A stretch of DNA of 64,000 nt from Gemmatimonadales bacterium (lineage in GTDB: Bacteria; Gemmatimonadota; Gemmatimonadetes; Longimicrobiales; Gaopeijiaceae), in the NCBI GenBank assembly GCA_007695195.1, contig REEG01000111.1, forward strand, positions 1 through 64,000, written 5' to 3'. Below are positions 8,722 through 17,737 of this stretch, in pieces. The stretch's first letter is position 1; every line of letters starts with the position of its first letter. Position numbers and translations under genes: made by a program. A model generated the notes under the pieces. It was given only the letters and a program-made list of their open reading frames with translations. It made no database searches and was not told the origin of the DNA.

Positions 8722-9156
8722 TCATTCGTCGACGCCTCCGGTGGTCAGACCGTCGTAGATGGCCACGAGGGAGCCCCAGACCAGGAAGCCGATGAAGACC
8801 TCGGCGAAGAAGATGCCCCAATACCGGAGAACGACTCCATCCATCCCGGGCACGGCGTAGCCGTATTCGAGGAAGTTTCCGCCGAAGGCCATGGACATGA
8901 ACCCGAGCAGGGCGAAGGCCAGCGCGCCGAACCCCGCCAGGTACAGACCGGCCGAGGCGGAGAAGCGCTCATAGGATTCGTCGCCCTGGGAGATCCGGAG
9001 AAGGATGGTGGAGGCGGCGAGCATGACGCCTCCCTGGAAGCCCCCGCCGGGATCGTAGTGACCGTGGGTCACCACGTAGAGGGCGAAGATCTGGATCAGC
9101 GGGACGATGGCCCGGGAGACCACATCCAGGAAGAGGGAATCGTACCGACTGGTCAT
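8722..9156 (-). CDS. mrpB: Mrp/Mnh-type antiporter subunit B (MnhB domain)
   Basis: 144 residues, four predicted helices, with the MnhB-domain signature VTHGHYDPGGGFQGG (about residues 30-43). ATG at 9156 overlaps the stop of the MbhE-like gene by four bases (ATGA). A longer in-frame reading exists but is only the shadow of the upstream gene. A structural membrane subunit found in all Mrp operons. Confidence 0.92.
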   Translation of the reverse strand: MTSRYDSLFLDVVSRAIVPLIQIFALYVVTHGHYDPGGGFQGGVMLAASTILLRISQGDESYERFSASAGLYLAGFGALAFALLGFMSMAFGGNFLEYGYAVPGMDGVVLRYWGIFFAEVFIGFLVWGSLVAIYDGLTTGGVDE

Positions 9157-9542
9157 GCGTCCCCTCCCAGCGTGTCCCGGGCAGGAGGCGTGCGGCTCCC
9201 GTCGGGCTCGAGGCCCGCTTCCGGGCCCATCCCCGCCGCTACGGTCCGAACCGGCTCCGGTAGCCCCTCTTCCCGGCGGCGTCGCAGGAGGATGAGGAGG
9301 CAGGAGAGGGCGGCGGCCACCACCACCACGGCCTCGCCGAAGGTGTCGAAGCCCCGGTAATCGGCCAGGACCGCCGTCACCATATTGGGGGTCTTGGAGT
9401 CGGTCAGGGCGTTCTCGATGTAGTACACGGAGACGTGGGTGGCCGCCGGGGACTGGGGGTCTCCCCGGTCCGTGAGGTCGCCGGTCCCCCACAACATGAA
9501 TCCGCCCACCACCAGGATGAGCAGTGCGCCCATGAGCCTCAT
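9153..9542 (-). CDS. MbhE-like subunit (equivalent to the MrpA C-terminal domain)
   Basis: A 129-residue protein with two membrane helices (about 3-19 and 70-87). The motif VYYIENALTDSKTPNMVTAVLADYRGFDTFGE contains the conserved core of MbhE, the domain that forms the C-terminal end of large MrpA subunits and is a separate subunit in archaeal Mbh/Mrp clusters. A polar Arg/Gly/Pro-rich tail follows. ATG at 9542 overlaps the preceding stop, and its own stop overlaps mrpB. Having this domain as a separate gene, with no full MrpA in the operon, marks the Mbh-like arrangement. Confidence 0.85.
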   Translation of the reverse strand: MRLMGALLILVVGGFMLWGTGDLTDRGDPQSPAATHVSVYYIENALTDSKTPNMVTAVLADYRGFDTFGEAVVVVAAALSCLLILLRRRREEGLPEPVRTVAAGMGPEAGLEPDGSRTPPARDTLGGDA

Positions 9543-9802
9543 GCGTCCTCCTCCTCTTCCGGGTCTTCCCTGCGGCTCACGAAACGAAGGGTCACCAGCA
9601 GGAAGATTCCGGTGATGGCCGCCCCCAGCGCCGCCTCGGTGAGCGCCACATCCGGGGCGCCCAGCTCGGCGAAGAGGAGGGCCATGAGGAAGCTGTAGCC
9701 GGTTAGGATTCCCACGGCGGCCAGGAGGTCCTTCACCTCCAAGGCCAGGACCGCAAACATGATGAGGATGATCATGAGCCAGAAATCGATCTCCCAGGTC
9801 AC
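9539..9802 (-). CDS. DUF4040 / MbhD-like antiporter subunit
   Basis: 87 residues with three short helices and the MbhD/DUF4040 signature GAPDVALTEAALGAAITG. In Bacillus-type antiporters this domain is fused inside MrpA; here it stands alone directly ahead of the MbhE-like gene, in the same order as in MrpA. Four-base overlaps on both sides (with mrpG and the MbhE-like gene) show tight translational coupling. The acidic tail (EDPEEEED) is cytoplasmic by charge. Confidence 0.88.
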   Translation of the reverse strand: MTWEIDFWLMIILIMFAVLALEVKDLLAAVGILTGYSFLMALLFAELGAPDVALTEAALGAAITGIFLLVTLRFVSRREDPEEEEDA

Positions 9803-10200
9803 CGGACACCTCCCTGTTCCGTGCGAGACCCTTCGCTCGTGGTGGCCGCGGGCGGGGCGTCGATTTCGTCACCGGTCCGAACCCGCATCCCGCGATCCCG
9901 GGGATGGACCCAGATGTCCAGACCGGCCCGGAGCGCCGCCCGGGTGAGGGTGTGGATCCCGGTGGGGTTGGTGATGGCCACGAAGATGACGATGAGGATC
10001 AGCTTCCCGCTCTCCAGCACGAAGCCGTGGTGGAAGACGAGGCCGATGAGAACAAGGAGGGATCCCAGCGTTTCGGACTTCCCCACGGCATGAGCCCTGG
10101 AAAAGAAGTCCGGAAGGCGGATCAGGCCCACCGCACTGACGAAGAGGAAGAACGCCCCCGCCACCACGAAGGGGAGGGCGATCCAGTCCGTGGGGGTCAT
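9799..10200 (-). CDS. mrpG: Mrp/Mnh-type antiporter subunit G
   Basis: 133 residues with three membrane helices in the first 90. Diagnostic MnhG segments are visible: GLIRLPDFFSRAHAVGKSETLG and ITNPTGIHTLTRAA. A hydrophilic tail of about 35 residues follows. ATG at 10200 overlaps the mrpF stop (ATGA). MrpG is a small membrane subunit needed for complex assembly in characterised systems. Confidence 0.92.
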   Translation of the reverse strand: MTPTDWIALPFVVAGAFFLFVSAVGLIRLPDFFSRAHAVGKSETLGSLLVLIGLVFHHGFVLESGKLILIVIFVAITNPTGIHTLTRAALRAGLDIWVHPRDRGMRVRTGDEIDAPPAATTSEGSRTEQGGVR

Positions 10201-10493
10201 TCCTCCGTCCCTCCCGCCGCGTCGGATGCCGACTGCGAGTCCAGGTCCAGGTACTTCGCGATGGCTACCACGCCGACGAAGTTCAGTATGGCGTAGGTGA
10301 TGGCCAGATCCAGGAAACCGGAGGGGCGCTCGTAGATGAAGCCGATGAGGGCCAGGAGGAGCACGGCGTAGGTGCCGATGGCGCCCACGGCCAGAAGTCG
10401 GTCGTAGAGGGTCGGGCCCACCAACACCCGGTAGAAGGTCACCGCGATGAGGATGGAGATGAAGACGGCGAGCCCGGTAAGCACTTCGATCAT
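10197..10493 (-). CDS. mrpF: Mrp/Mnh-type antiporter subunit F
   Basis: 98 residues, three helices, with the MnhF motif RVLVGPTLYDRLLAVG (about residues 22-37). ATG at 10493 is chosen because it overlaps the mrpE stop codon and places the first helix at the N-terminus. The stop overlaps mrpG. In Bacillus, MrpF is essential for the complex and has been linked to bile salt and Na+ efflux. Confidence 0.92.
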   Translation of the reverse strand: MIEVLTGLAVFISILIAVTFYRVLVGPTLYDRLLAVGAIGTYAVLLLALIGFIYERPSGFLDLAITYAILNFVGVVAIAKYLDLDSQSASDAAGGTEE

Positions 10494-11092
10494 TGATCCT
10501 CCGGGCGATCCAGAGGGATATCCCGGTAGGAGCTGTACCACTTCACCTTGGGTGGCGCCTCACGCTCCTCACCGAAGAGGGGTGCCACCGCGTTCTGCAG
10601 GTGGGCTTCCGTTACGGCGCCGGCCGATACCGGGTGCAGGGCATGGACCAGGAACCGATGGTCCTTCAGGTCCACCGTGATGGTGCCGGGGGTCAGGGTC
10701 ATGGAGTTGGCTACCACGACCCGGCCCACGTCACTCTTCATGGGTGAGCGGAAGATCATGAGTTGAGGGCGGATGGGCATCCGCGGGTGGAGAATCCGAG
10801 CCGCCACCTCGATGTTGGCCTTGAGGATGTTCCACAGAAGCCAGGCAAGGTAGCGAAAGAAGTGAACCACCGACCCCAGGCGATGGCCGATACTCCTGGG
10901 CGGCGCGAAGGGGCGGTCCGGGTTCGTGGCCAGCACGATGGCGATGGAAGCCGCCATGAAGATGAAGTACTGGAGCCCCAGGCGCCCCGAGAGGATGAGC
11001 CAGAAGACGGACAGGATCACGATGAGGACCAGCGTACGCACGAACCGCCGCGGCCCGTTCGCTGTTGCCTTTTCGTTCCTGGGGTCAGTCAT
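10490..11092 (-). CDS. mrpE: Mrp/Mnh-type antiporter subunit E
   Basis: 200 residues. Two N-terminal helices (about 16-50), the MnhE core with RPQLMIFRSPMKSDVGRVVVANSMTLTPGTITVDL nearby, then a soluble C-terminal domain ending in DRPEDQ. ATG at 11092 is taken as start, giving a basic N-terminus before the first helix; a longer reading upstream covers the structured leader and is unlikely. First gene of the eleven-gene operon. Confidence 0.9.
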   Translation of the reverse strand: MTDPRNEKATANGPRRFVRTLVLIVILSVFWLILSGRLGLQYFIFMAASIAIVLATNPDRPFAPPRSIGHRLGSVVHFFRYLAWLLWNILKANIEVAARILHPRMPIRPQLMIFRSPMKSDVGRVVVANSMTLTPGTITVDLKDHRFLVHALHPVSAGAVTEAHLQNAVAPLFGEEREAPPKVKWYSSYRDIPLDRPEDQ

Positions 11093-11120
11093 GACTGGCA
11101 CCGGAGGCAGTGGGTTGGTT

Positions 11121-11290
11121 CGAAGTTCGCGGGCGTCCGAAACTTCGCAGATCCGGCGGAAGCGTCGGCTCCGCACATGAAACGGCCAGGGGTCATGAGC
11201 TTTCACGACCCCTGGAATTCGGAAAAAGTGAATCTGCAACCGGCGGAGGATCCTGGCAAGGCGAAGGCCCGCCCGGTGGATCCTCCGCCG
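11121..11290 (-). promoter_or_regulatory. Three-hairpin region between tkt and the mrp operon (putative terminator/structured leader)
   Basis: The 257-bp gap between transketolase and mrpE holds three inverted repeats. (a) 11241-11253 with 11278-11290: perfect 13-bp arms. (b) 11186-11198 with 11203-11215: 13-bp arms, loop of 4; the one imperfect pair is G-U in minus-strand RNA but A-C on the plus strand, which argues for function in minus-strand RNA. (c) 11121-11127 with 11141-11147: 7-bp arms. On the minus strand hairpin (a) is followed by a short T-rich stretch (CTTTTTCC) and could end tkt transcripts. Hairpins (b) and (c) would lie in the 5' leader of mrpE. No clear promoter or ribosome-binding site was identified. 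Confidence 0.45.
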
Positions 11291-11349
11291 AACGGGCCTC
11301 TCTAACCCGCGTCATCCAGCCGGGTTCCCGGGCCTCCGCAGGCCCGGAT

Positions 11350-13413
11350 CTACCGCGGTTCCCCCAGGAGTTCACGGACCCGCTCCACCAGCGCTGTGGA
11401 GGTAATTCCAAATTCCTGGAAGATGCGACCAGCGGGAGCGGAAGCCCCGAATCGGTTGATCCCCACCACCGAGCCGGCGTCACCTACCCACCGCTCCCAC
11501 CCCATGGGCGATGCGGCCTCGATGGCGACCCGGGTGGGGATGCTCCGTGGAATGACCTGGTCCCGGTAGGCCGGGTCCTGCTGCTCGAAGAGGTGCCACG
11601 ACAGGAGGCTCACGACGCGGGTGGGGATCCCTCCCGCCTCCAGCTCCTCGGCCGCCTCCACCGCCAGATGGAGCTCCGAGCCCGAGGCCAGGAGAATGAC
11701 CTGGGGCTCACCGCCCCCGGCCTCCTGGAAGATGTAGCCGCCACGGCGAACCCCCTGGGGGTCCGGGCACCGACTCCGGTCCAGGGGCGGCACCCCCTGC
11801 CGGGTGAGGGAGAGGAAGGCCGGACCGTCGGTGCGCTCCATGGCCAGCGCCCAGGCTTCCGCCGTCTCGGCGGCATCGCCGGGCCGCAGGTCCATGAGGT
11901 TGGGGATGGCCCGGAGCGCCGCCAGATGCTCCACCGGCTGGTGGGTGGGTCCGTCCTCGCCCAGGCCGATGGAGTCGTGGGTGAAGACGTAGGTGACGGG
12001 GAGCCCCATGAGCGCCGCCAGGCGGATGGAGGGCCGCATGTAGTCGGAGAAGATGAGGAAGGTGCCCCCGTAACTCCGGACCCCGCCGTGGAGGGCCAGC
12101 CCGTTCAGGATCCCTCCCATGGCGTGCTCCCGGACCCCGAAGTGGAGGTTCCGGCCTCCAGGTGTGTCGGCGAGGAGCGAGTCGGCGCCCTGGATCTCCG
12201 TCTTGTTGGACGGCCCCAGGTCGGCGGAACCCCCCATGAGGTTGGGGATCGCTCCCGCCAGCGCCTGGATCACCTTCCCCGATGTGGCCCGGGTCGCCGC
12301 TCCCTTCTCCTCGCCGGAGAAGTCGGGGAGGGCGTCGCGCCACCCCTCGGGGAGTTGGCCGGCGAGCCACGCCTCGAAGCTCCCGGCCAGTTCTGGGTGG
12401 GCCTCCCGGTACGCCTCGAACCGGGTGTTCCACTCCTCTTCCAGCGCCTGTCCCCGGGGGATGGAGCGTCCCCACTCCTCCCGGGCTTCGGGCGGTACGA
12501 AGAAGGGCTCCTGGCTCGGGTACCTCAGGTTCTCCTTGGTGAGGCGGATCTCCTCTTCGCCAAGGGGTGCCCCGTGGGTATCGGCAGAGCCGGCCATGTT
12601 GGGACTACCCCAGCCGATCACGGTGCGGAGGGCGATGAGAGAGGGACGTCCGGTCTCGGCCCGGGCGGCGCGGAGGGCGGCGTCCAGCGCCTCCAGGTCA
12701 TTGCCCCCATCCACCTGCTGCACATGCCACCCGTACCCCTCGAACCGCTGGAGTTGGCGGGTGGACGAGGCCAGGTCGGTGGAGCCTTCGATGGTGATCT
12801 CGTTGTCGTCGAAGACCCAGATGAGCTTGCCCAGCTTCTGGTGCCCCGCCAGCTCCGCCGCCTCGTGGGAGATCCCCTCCATGAGATCGCCGTCGGAGCA
12901 GAAGGCATAGGTGTAGTGGTCCACCACCGTGTGGCCCGGCCGATTGAAGTGGTGGGCGAGCCAGCGCTCGGCCATGGCCATCCCCACCGAGTTGGCCACC
13001 CCCTGTCCCAGGGGGCCCGTCGTCGTCTCGATCCCCGCTGCGTGCCCGTACTCCGGGTGGCCGGCGGTGGGGCTCCCCCACTGGCGGAAGTTCCGGAGGT
13101 CGTCCAGCGTCAGCTCATACCCCGACAGGTGCAGGAGGGAGTAGAGGAGCATGGACGCGTGCCCCACCGACAGGACGAAGCGGTCCCGGTCCACCCACTG
13201 CGGGTTCTCCGGGTTGTGCCGGAGGTGATGCCGCCAGAGGAGGTAGCCTGCGGGAGCCAGCGCCATGGGCGTGCCCGGGTGGCCGGAGTTGGCCTGCTGC
13301 ACCGCGTCCATGGAGAGGACGCGGACGGCGTCCACCGCCAGACGGAGGGTATCGGGATCCGGCAGGTCCAGGGTCTGCGGGATGGTAAGGGCGGAATCGC
13401 GGGTGTGGGACAT
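11350..13413 (-). CDS. tkt: Transketolase
   Basis: 687 residues, full length for TPP-dependent transketolase, which moves two-carbon ketol units between sugar phosphates in the pentose phosphate pathway. The N-terminal TPP domain has [13 protein letters not shown] (about 42-54) and the GDG motif in [10 protein letters not shown]. The middle domain has [23 protein letters not shown] with its catalytic and substrate-binding His residues. The C-terminal domain shows [16 protein letters not shown] at 13413 fits the family start. It follows leuS on the same strand with 62 bp between them and is probably the last gene of that run. Confidence 0.97.
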   Translation of the reverse strand: MSHTRDSALTIPQTLDLPDPDTLRLAVDAVRVLSMDAVQQANSGHPGTPMALAPAGYLLWRHHLRHNPENPQWVDRDRFVLSVGHASMLLYSLLHLSGYELTLDDLRNFRQWGSPTAGHPEYGHAAGIETTTGPLGQGVANSVGMAMAERWLAHHFNRPGHTVVDHYTYAFCSDGDLMEGISHEAAELAGHQKLGKLIWVFDDNEITIEGSTDLASSTRQLQRFEGYGWHVQQVDGGNDLEALDAALRAARAETGRPSLIALRTVIGWGSPNMAGSADTHGAPLGEEEIRLTKENLRYPSQEPFFVPPEAREEWGRSIPRGQALEEEWNTRFEAYREAHPELAGSFEAWLAGQLPEGWRDALPDFSGEEKGAATRATSGKVIQALAGAIPNLMGGSADLGPSNKTEIQGADSLLADTPGGRNLHFGVREHAMGGILNGLALHGGVRSYGGTFLIFSDYMRPSIRLAALMGLPVTYVFTHDSIGLGEDGPTHQPVEHLAALRAIPNLMDLRPGDAAETAEAWALAMERTDGPAFLSLTRQGVPPLDRSRCPDPQGVRRGGYIFQEAGGGEPQVILLASGSELHLAVEAAEELEAGGIPTRVVSLLSWHLFEQQDPAYRDQVIPRSIPTRVAIEAASPMGWERWVGDAGSVVGINRFGASAPAGRIFQEFGITSTALVERVRELLGEPR

Positions 13414-13475
13414 GACCTCGAAGGGGTTGGATTACGGAGTGGGGCACCGGGACGCCGGCGTCGGGCCGGCGCGGT

Positions 13476-15992
13476 TCACCCCACCACCAGGTTCAGGAGT
13501 CGATCGGGAACGTAGATCACGCGGCGCATCTCCACGCCGTCCAGGTGCCGGGACACATTGGGTTCGGCCAGCGCCAGCGCCAGCGCCTCGTCCTGGGACA
13601 CGCCCCGGGACAACTCCACCGTTCCACGGAGCTTGCCGTTCACCTGCACCGCCAGGGTGATCTGCTCCTCCACTGCCTTGGCCGCATCGAACTCAGGCCA
13701 GTTGGCGCCGTCGAAGACGCTTCCCTGGTGGCCCAGGCGGGACCAGAGCTCTTCGGCGATATGGGGGCAGAAGGGCGCCACCATCACCACCAATGGCTCC
13801 ACCTCGGCCCGCACCGCCCGGCGGCCTCCGGAGCGAACGGCGTTCAGGTACTCCATCATGGCGGCGATGGAGGTGTTGTATCCCAGCTCAGGCACCTGCT
13901 GCGTCACCTGGCGGATGGTCTGGTGCAGCTTCCGTTCCACCTCCGGGTCCGGGTCTCCGCCGGCCTCCGCCTCTACCGACACCACCGTCTCCCAGAGCCG
14001 CTTGAGGAAGCCGAAGGGCCCCTGGATCCCGGAGTCCCGGTAGTCCCCACCCTCCTCGAAGGGCCCCAGGAACATGAGGTAGAGGCGGAAGGTGTCGGCG
14101 CCGTACTCCTCGATGATGGGGTCGGGAACGATGACATTGCCCCGGGACTTGGACATTTTGGCCCCCTCCCGGACAATGAGTCCGTGGGCCCGGAAGCGGG
14201 TGAAGGGCTCCTCGAAGTCCAGGTGGCCCAGATCGTGGAGGGCCATGGTGACGAAGCGGGAATACAGGAGGTGGAGCACGGCGTGCTCATTCCCGCCGAT
14301 GTAGGCGTTCACCGGGAGCCACCGCCGGGTCACCTCCGGATCGAAGGGGACGTCGTCGCGCCGGGCCGAAGGGTAGCGGAGGAAGTACCACGCCGAGTCC
14401 AGGAAGGTGTCGGACACGTCGGTCTCGCGCCGTGCCGGGCTCCCGCACTCGGGGCATTCGGTCTCATACCACTCCGACACCCGGGCCAGGGGGCTCACCC
14501 CGGAATCGTCGGGCTTGAAGTCCTCGACCCGGGGCAGGATCACCGGCAACTCCTCCTCGGGCACCGGTACCGCGCCGCACCGATCGCAGTGGACGATGGG
14601 GATGGGCGGCCCCCAGTAGCGCTGACGCGAGATGCACCAGTCGTGGAGCCGGTAATTCACCCGGTGGTGTGCCAGCCCTTGCGCCTGCAGGTGGAGGGTG
14701 ATGGCCTCCTTCGCCTCGTCCACCGCCAGGCCGTCGAACTCACCGGAGTTCACCAGGGTGCCGGGCCCGGTGTAGGCCTCTTCCAGCGGGGTGTCGGCGT
14801 CGTGGTCGGGCCCCGCCACCACCCGGGGGATGGGCAGGTCGAAGGTGCGGGCGAATTCGAAGTCCCGCTCGTCGTGTCCGGGGACCGCCATGATGGCGCC
14901 GGTACCGTACTCCATGAGGACGTAGTCGGCGACCCAGACCGGCACCCGCTCGCCGGTGGCGGGATTCCGGCAGTACCCTCCCGTGAAGACTCCGGTCTTG
15001 TCCTTCTCCACCTTCTTCCGGGCCACCACGTCCATGCGCGCCGCCCGGTCCCGGTAGGCGTCCACCTCGCCCCGCTGCTCCGGGGTGGTGATGGCGTCCA
15101 CCAGAGGGTGCTCCGGCGCCAGCACCATGTAGGTGGCGCCGAACACCGTATCGGGCCGGGTGGTGAACACCTCCAGGAGGAGGTCCCGGTCCCGGGCCCC
15201 TTCCTCCACCTCGCCGGACTCGGTGACGCTCCGGATCAACTCGTCGGTGGCCTCAACCCCCAGCACAGGGAAGCGGAGAAGGGCGCCTTCGCTCCGTCCG
15301 ATCCAGTTCTCCTGTGCCTTCCGGGTGGTATCGGACCAGTCCAGCGTCTCCAGGTTGTCCAGAAGCCGCTGGGCGTAGTCGGTGATCCGGAAGAACCACT
15401 GGGCGATGCGGCGCTGCTCCACCGCCGAGTCGCACCGTTCGCAGAGACCTGCGATCACCTGCTCGTTGGCCAGCACCGTCATGCACGAGGGGCACCAGTT
15501 CACCGGGGCTTCCTTGCGCTCGGCAAGTCCGCCCTTGAAGAGCTGGAGAAAGAGCCACTGGGTCCACCGGTAGTACTCGGGCGCCGTGGTATCCACCGTG
15601 TGGTCCCAGTCGAACATCCCCCCAATGCGGCGGAGCTGCCGGGTGAAGTTGGCCACATTGGCGGGGATGAGGTCCATGGGGTGGGTCCCCACCTTCAGGG
15701 CGAAGTTCTCCGAGTGGATCCCGAAGGCGTCGAAGCCGATGGGCTCGAAGACGTCTCGCCCCTGGAGCCGGTGGAAGCGGCCGTGGACGTCGGCCCCGGT
15801 GAAGGCGTAGATGTTCCCAACGTGGAGCCCCTCGGCGGAGGGGTAGGGGAACATCATGAGGTTGTAGAAGGGATCTCCGGCTTCTTCCAGCTCCTGGCGG
15901 GTGAAGCGGTTCGTCCCCTGGGCATCCCAGTGGGCCTGCCAGCGCTCTTCAATGCGGATGGGGTCGTAACGGTCGGGTGTCGGATCAGCCAT
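13476..15992 (-). CDS. leuS: Leucine--tRNA ligase
   Basis: 838 residues, class Ia synthetase with the editing (CP1) insertion. The HIGH-type motif reads HVGN at 57-60, and the following helix reads FDAFGIHSEN in place of the usual DAFGLPAEN. A zinc-binding pair CPSC/CERC is present around 170 and 187. KMSKS is intact at about 611-615 (KMSKSRGN). The C-terminal anticodon-binding domain and the leucine-specific tail (QVNGKLRGTVE) are present. These variants define a divergent LeuRS subtype rather than a broken gene, since the rest is well conserved. It starts 27 bp after the DUF983 gene and is likely cotranscribed with it and with tkt. Confidence 0.97.
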   Translation of the reverse strand: MADPTPDRYDPIRIEERWQAHWDAQGTNRFTRQELEEAGDPFYNLMMFPYPSAEGLHVGNIYAFTGADVHGRFHRLQGRDVFEPIGFDAFGIHSENFALKVGTHPMDLIPANVANFTRQLRRIGGMFDWDHTVDTTAPEYYRWTQWLFLQLFKGGLAERKEAPVNWCPSCMTVLANEQVIAGLCERCDSAVEQRRIAQWFFRITDYAQRLLDNLETLDWSDTTRKAQENWIGRSEGALLRFPVLGVEATDELIRSVTESGEVEEGARDRDLLLEVFTTRPDTVFGATYMVLAPEHPLVDAITTPEQRGEVDAYRDRAARMDVVARKKVEKDKTGVFTGGYCRNPATGERVPVWVADYVLMEYGTGAIMAVPGHDERDFEFARTFDLPIPRVVAGPDHDADTPLEEAYTGPGTLVNSGEFDGLAVDEAKEAITLHLQAQGLAHHRVNYRLHDWCISRQRYWGPPIPIVHCDRCGAVPVPEEELPVILPRVEDFKPDDSGVSPLARVSEWYETECPECGSPARRETDVSDTFLDSAWYFLRYPSARRDDVPFDPEVTRRWLPVNAYIGGNEHAVLHLLYSRFVTMALHDLGHLDFEEPFTRFRAHGLIVREGAKMSKSRGNVIVPDPIIEEYGADTFRLYLMFLGPFEEGGDYRDSGIQGPFGFLKRLWETVVSVEAEAGGDPDPEVERKLHQTIRQVTQQVPELGYNTSIAAMMEYLNAVRSGGRRAVRAEVEPLVVMVAPFCPHIAEELWSRLGHQGSVFDGANWPEFDAAKAVEEQITLAVQVNGKLRGTVELSRGVSQDEALALALAEPNVSRHLDGVEMRRVIYVPDRLLNLVVG

Positions 15993-16019
15993 GGGAGTTC
16001 GGTGCGGTGCGGCGAGGGG

Positions 16020-16532
16020 TCAGGACCCGGACAGGCCCTTGGGGAAGAGGGGGAGCGCTCCCTCGGGAAGTCGCATATCGCCGGGGAGGTTCTCGCCGTG
16101 CCCCTCGAAGTCGCCCGGCGTGGGCGGGCGGAAATGCAGATCCACCGCCAGCCAGAGGGTCTTGGCGAACGGGTAGAAGAGGGCCGGCACCGGCACGATG
16201 GCGGCCATGAGCGCCCACTTGAGGGCCTCCCACGGCACGTCGGGCCAGGTCAGGAGAATCCCTCCCAGCCCCAGGAAGAAGACCACCAGTTCGGCGGTGA
16301 CCAGGTTGATGGTGAAGCTACCGATGAAGTAGTCCGCTTCACCCCGGTCCAGCTTCAGGTGGCATCGGGGACAGGTGGGCCGCATGAGGAGCCAGCGACG
16401 GAAGAGGCCCCCGCCCCCACAGTTGGGACACCGGCGAGTGGCGCCTCGTCCCAGCAGGCGCGCAAATCGCCCCAGGCGGAGTTCCTGTGGATTCGCAGGG
16501 GTGATCTGCACGGTGGGGCGGGAGCGTTTCAT
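16020..16532 (-). CDS. DUF983 family membrane protein
   Basis: 170 residues. A CPNCGGGG zinc-ribbon half and a second CPRC (about 37-62) precede two or three membrane helices (about 80-130), the DUF983 layout. The molecular function of this family is not established. An upstream GTG at 16538 is an alternative start two codons earlier. It sits 27 bp before leuS and 29 bp after the aminopeptidase-like gene, all on the minus strand. Confidence 0.85.
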   Translation of the reverse strand: MKRSRPTVQITPANPQELRLGRFARLLGRGATRRCPNCGGGGLFRRWLLMRPTCPRCHLKLDRGEADYFIGSFTINLVTAELVVFFLGLGGILLTWPDVPWEALKWALMAAIVPVPALFYPFAKTLWLAVDLHFRPPTPGDFEGHGENLPGDMRLPEGALPLFPKGLSGS

Positions 16533-16567
16533 GATCACGCCAAACTAACCCGGCCGTCCCGGAGTTC

Positions 16568-17737
16568 TCAACTCTCGAACCCGGATCCGTCCCCGGCAGC
16601 CACCCCTTCCGGCCTCGAGCCCGTGGGGTGACCCGGAGGTTCCGGCGGGGGGTCGTCCAGCACCGAGAAGGGGTCGTCGCGTCCCGGCGCCTCCTCCCGG
16701 AGCCAGGCCATGAGGCCCGCCAGGTTGCCGTCCCACACCTCGGCCCAGAGGTGGTGGAAGTCGTCCAGGCGCTGGAAGTAGAGAGACCGGGCCAGGAGGG
16801 TGGCGTTGTTCAGGGGTTCCGACGCCAGCACGGCGTAGCCTCCGCCGGCGAGTCCCGGCCGGATCTCGTCCCGGAAGGTGCGAAACGCCTCGTCGTAGCG
16901 TTGGTCCCGGAGTCGGATCCGTTCGTCGCGGGGAAGGTCCACGCGTGAGAAGATGCCCCGGAGATCCGCTTCCAACTCCATCATGAAGCGGGAGACGATC
17001 CGGGCGTCGTCCCACCGGTCCCGGGCCCGGGCGCACCACACCGTGTCGGGGCCACCCCCGTCCCGGGAACAGAAGAAGACGATGGCCGCCGCATTCCCGG
17101 CGAAGGTGGCGTAGGACTCGTTGAACCGTCCCTGTCCGGGGAGGAAGAGGTGATTGTGGGCCAGTTCGTGGAAGATGGTCTCCACCACCCCCACCTCGTC
17201 CTGCCGGAGGAGGGTCGAGTAGATGGGGTCGGCGAACCACCCCAGCGTGGAGAAGGCGGCGGTGGGGCGGACGAAGGCGTCGAAGCCCCGGGCCTCCATG
17301 GCCAACCGGGCCTCTTCGGCCCGCCGGTCCGAGAAGTAGGCCCGGTAGGGCATTCTTCCCACTACCGGAAACCACCAGGTGTGCAGCTCCAGCCGGTCCC
17401 GGGGGGCCGCGGTGAGGACCAGCGCCAGGGTGTCGGAGGGGAGGCGGGCCAGAGTGGTGTAGGACTCGCCGGCATTCCGGAATCCCAGCGACTCCACGGC
17501 GAAGGTGCGCGCCTCCCGGGCCAGGACGAGCTTCCCCCGCTCCCGGGGGTCGGTGGCCGGGTCGACCAGGACCTGGTGGAGGGGTTCCCGGGAGGCCAGG
17601 ATCTGGGCCTGGGCCCACCCCGCCCGGGTCAGGTAGAGGGGGTTGCAGGCGGTGAGGAGGGGGAGGGCCGCCAGCGCCAGGAGGAGGAAGCACCGGCCCC
17701 TCCGCCGGCCCGAACCCCACCGGAAGCGGGAGGTCAC
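16568..17737 (-). CDS. Predicted aminopeptidase (COG4324 family) lipoprotein
   Basis: 389 residues. An N-terminal hydrophobic segment ends in a lipobox (LTAC, Cys about 31) followed by LYLTRAGWAQAQIL, the conserved opening of this family. A gluzincin-like site is present: ETIFHELAHNHLF gives HELAH, and RFNESYATFAGNAA supplies the downstream Glu. The usual length for the family is 340-390, so it appears complete. It is predicted to be an exported zinc peptidase, with no experimental substrate that I can cite. The GTG start at 17737 overlaps the stop of the 63-residue ORF by four bases (GTGA), so the two are translationally coupled. Confidence 0.82.
   Translation of the reverse strand: MTSRFRWGSGRRRGRCFLLLALAALPLLTACNPLYLTRAGWAQAQILASREPLHQVLVDPATDPRERGKLVLAREARTFAVESLGFRNAGESYTTLARLPSDTLALVLTAAPRDRLELHTWWFPVVGRMPYRAYFSDRRAEEARLAMEARGFDAFVRPTAAFSTLGWFADPIYSTLLRQDEVGVVETIFHELAHNHLFLPGQGRFNESYATFAGNAAAIVFFCSRDGGGPDTVWCARARDRWDDARIVSRFMMELEADLRGIFSRVDLPRDERIRLRDQRYDEAFRTFRDEIRPGLAGGGYAVLASEPLNNATLLARSLYFQRLDDFHHLWAEVWDGNLAGLMAWLREEAPGRDDPFSVLDDPPPEPPGHPTGSRPEGVAAGDGSGFES

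Noticed and set aside
13414-13475. tkt-leuS gap hairpin as leuS terminator
   Set aside because: Only a 6-bp GC palindrome with no U tract; too common in such GC-rich DNA to call.
13545-16631. A 1028-codon open frame antisense to leuS and DUF983
   Set aside because: Low-complexity His/Gly/Val/Leu translation with no motif; leuS on the other strand has all catalytic motifs.
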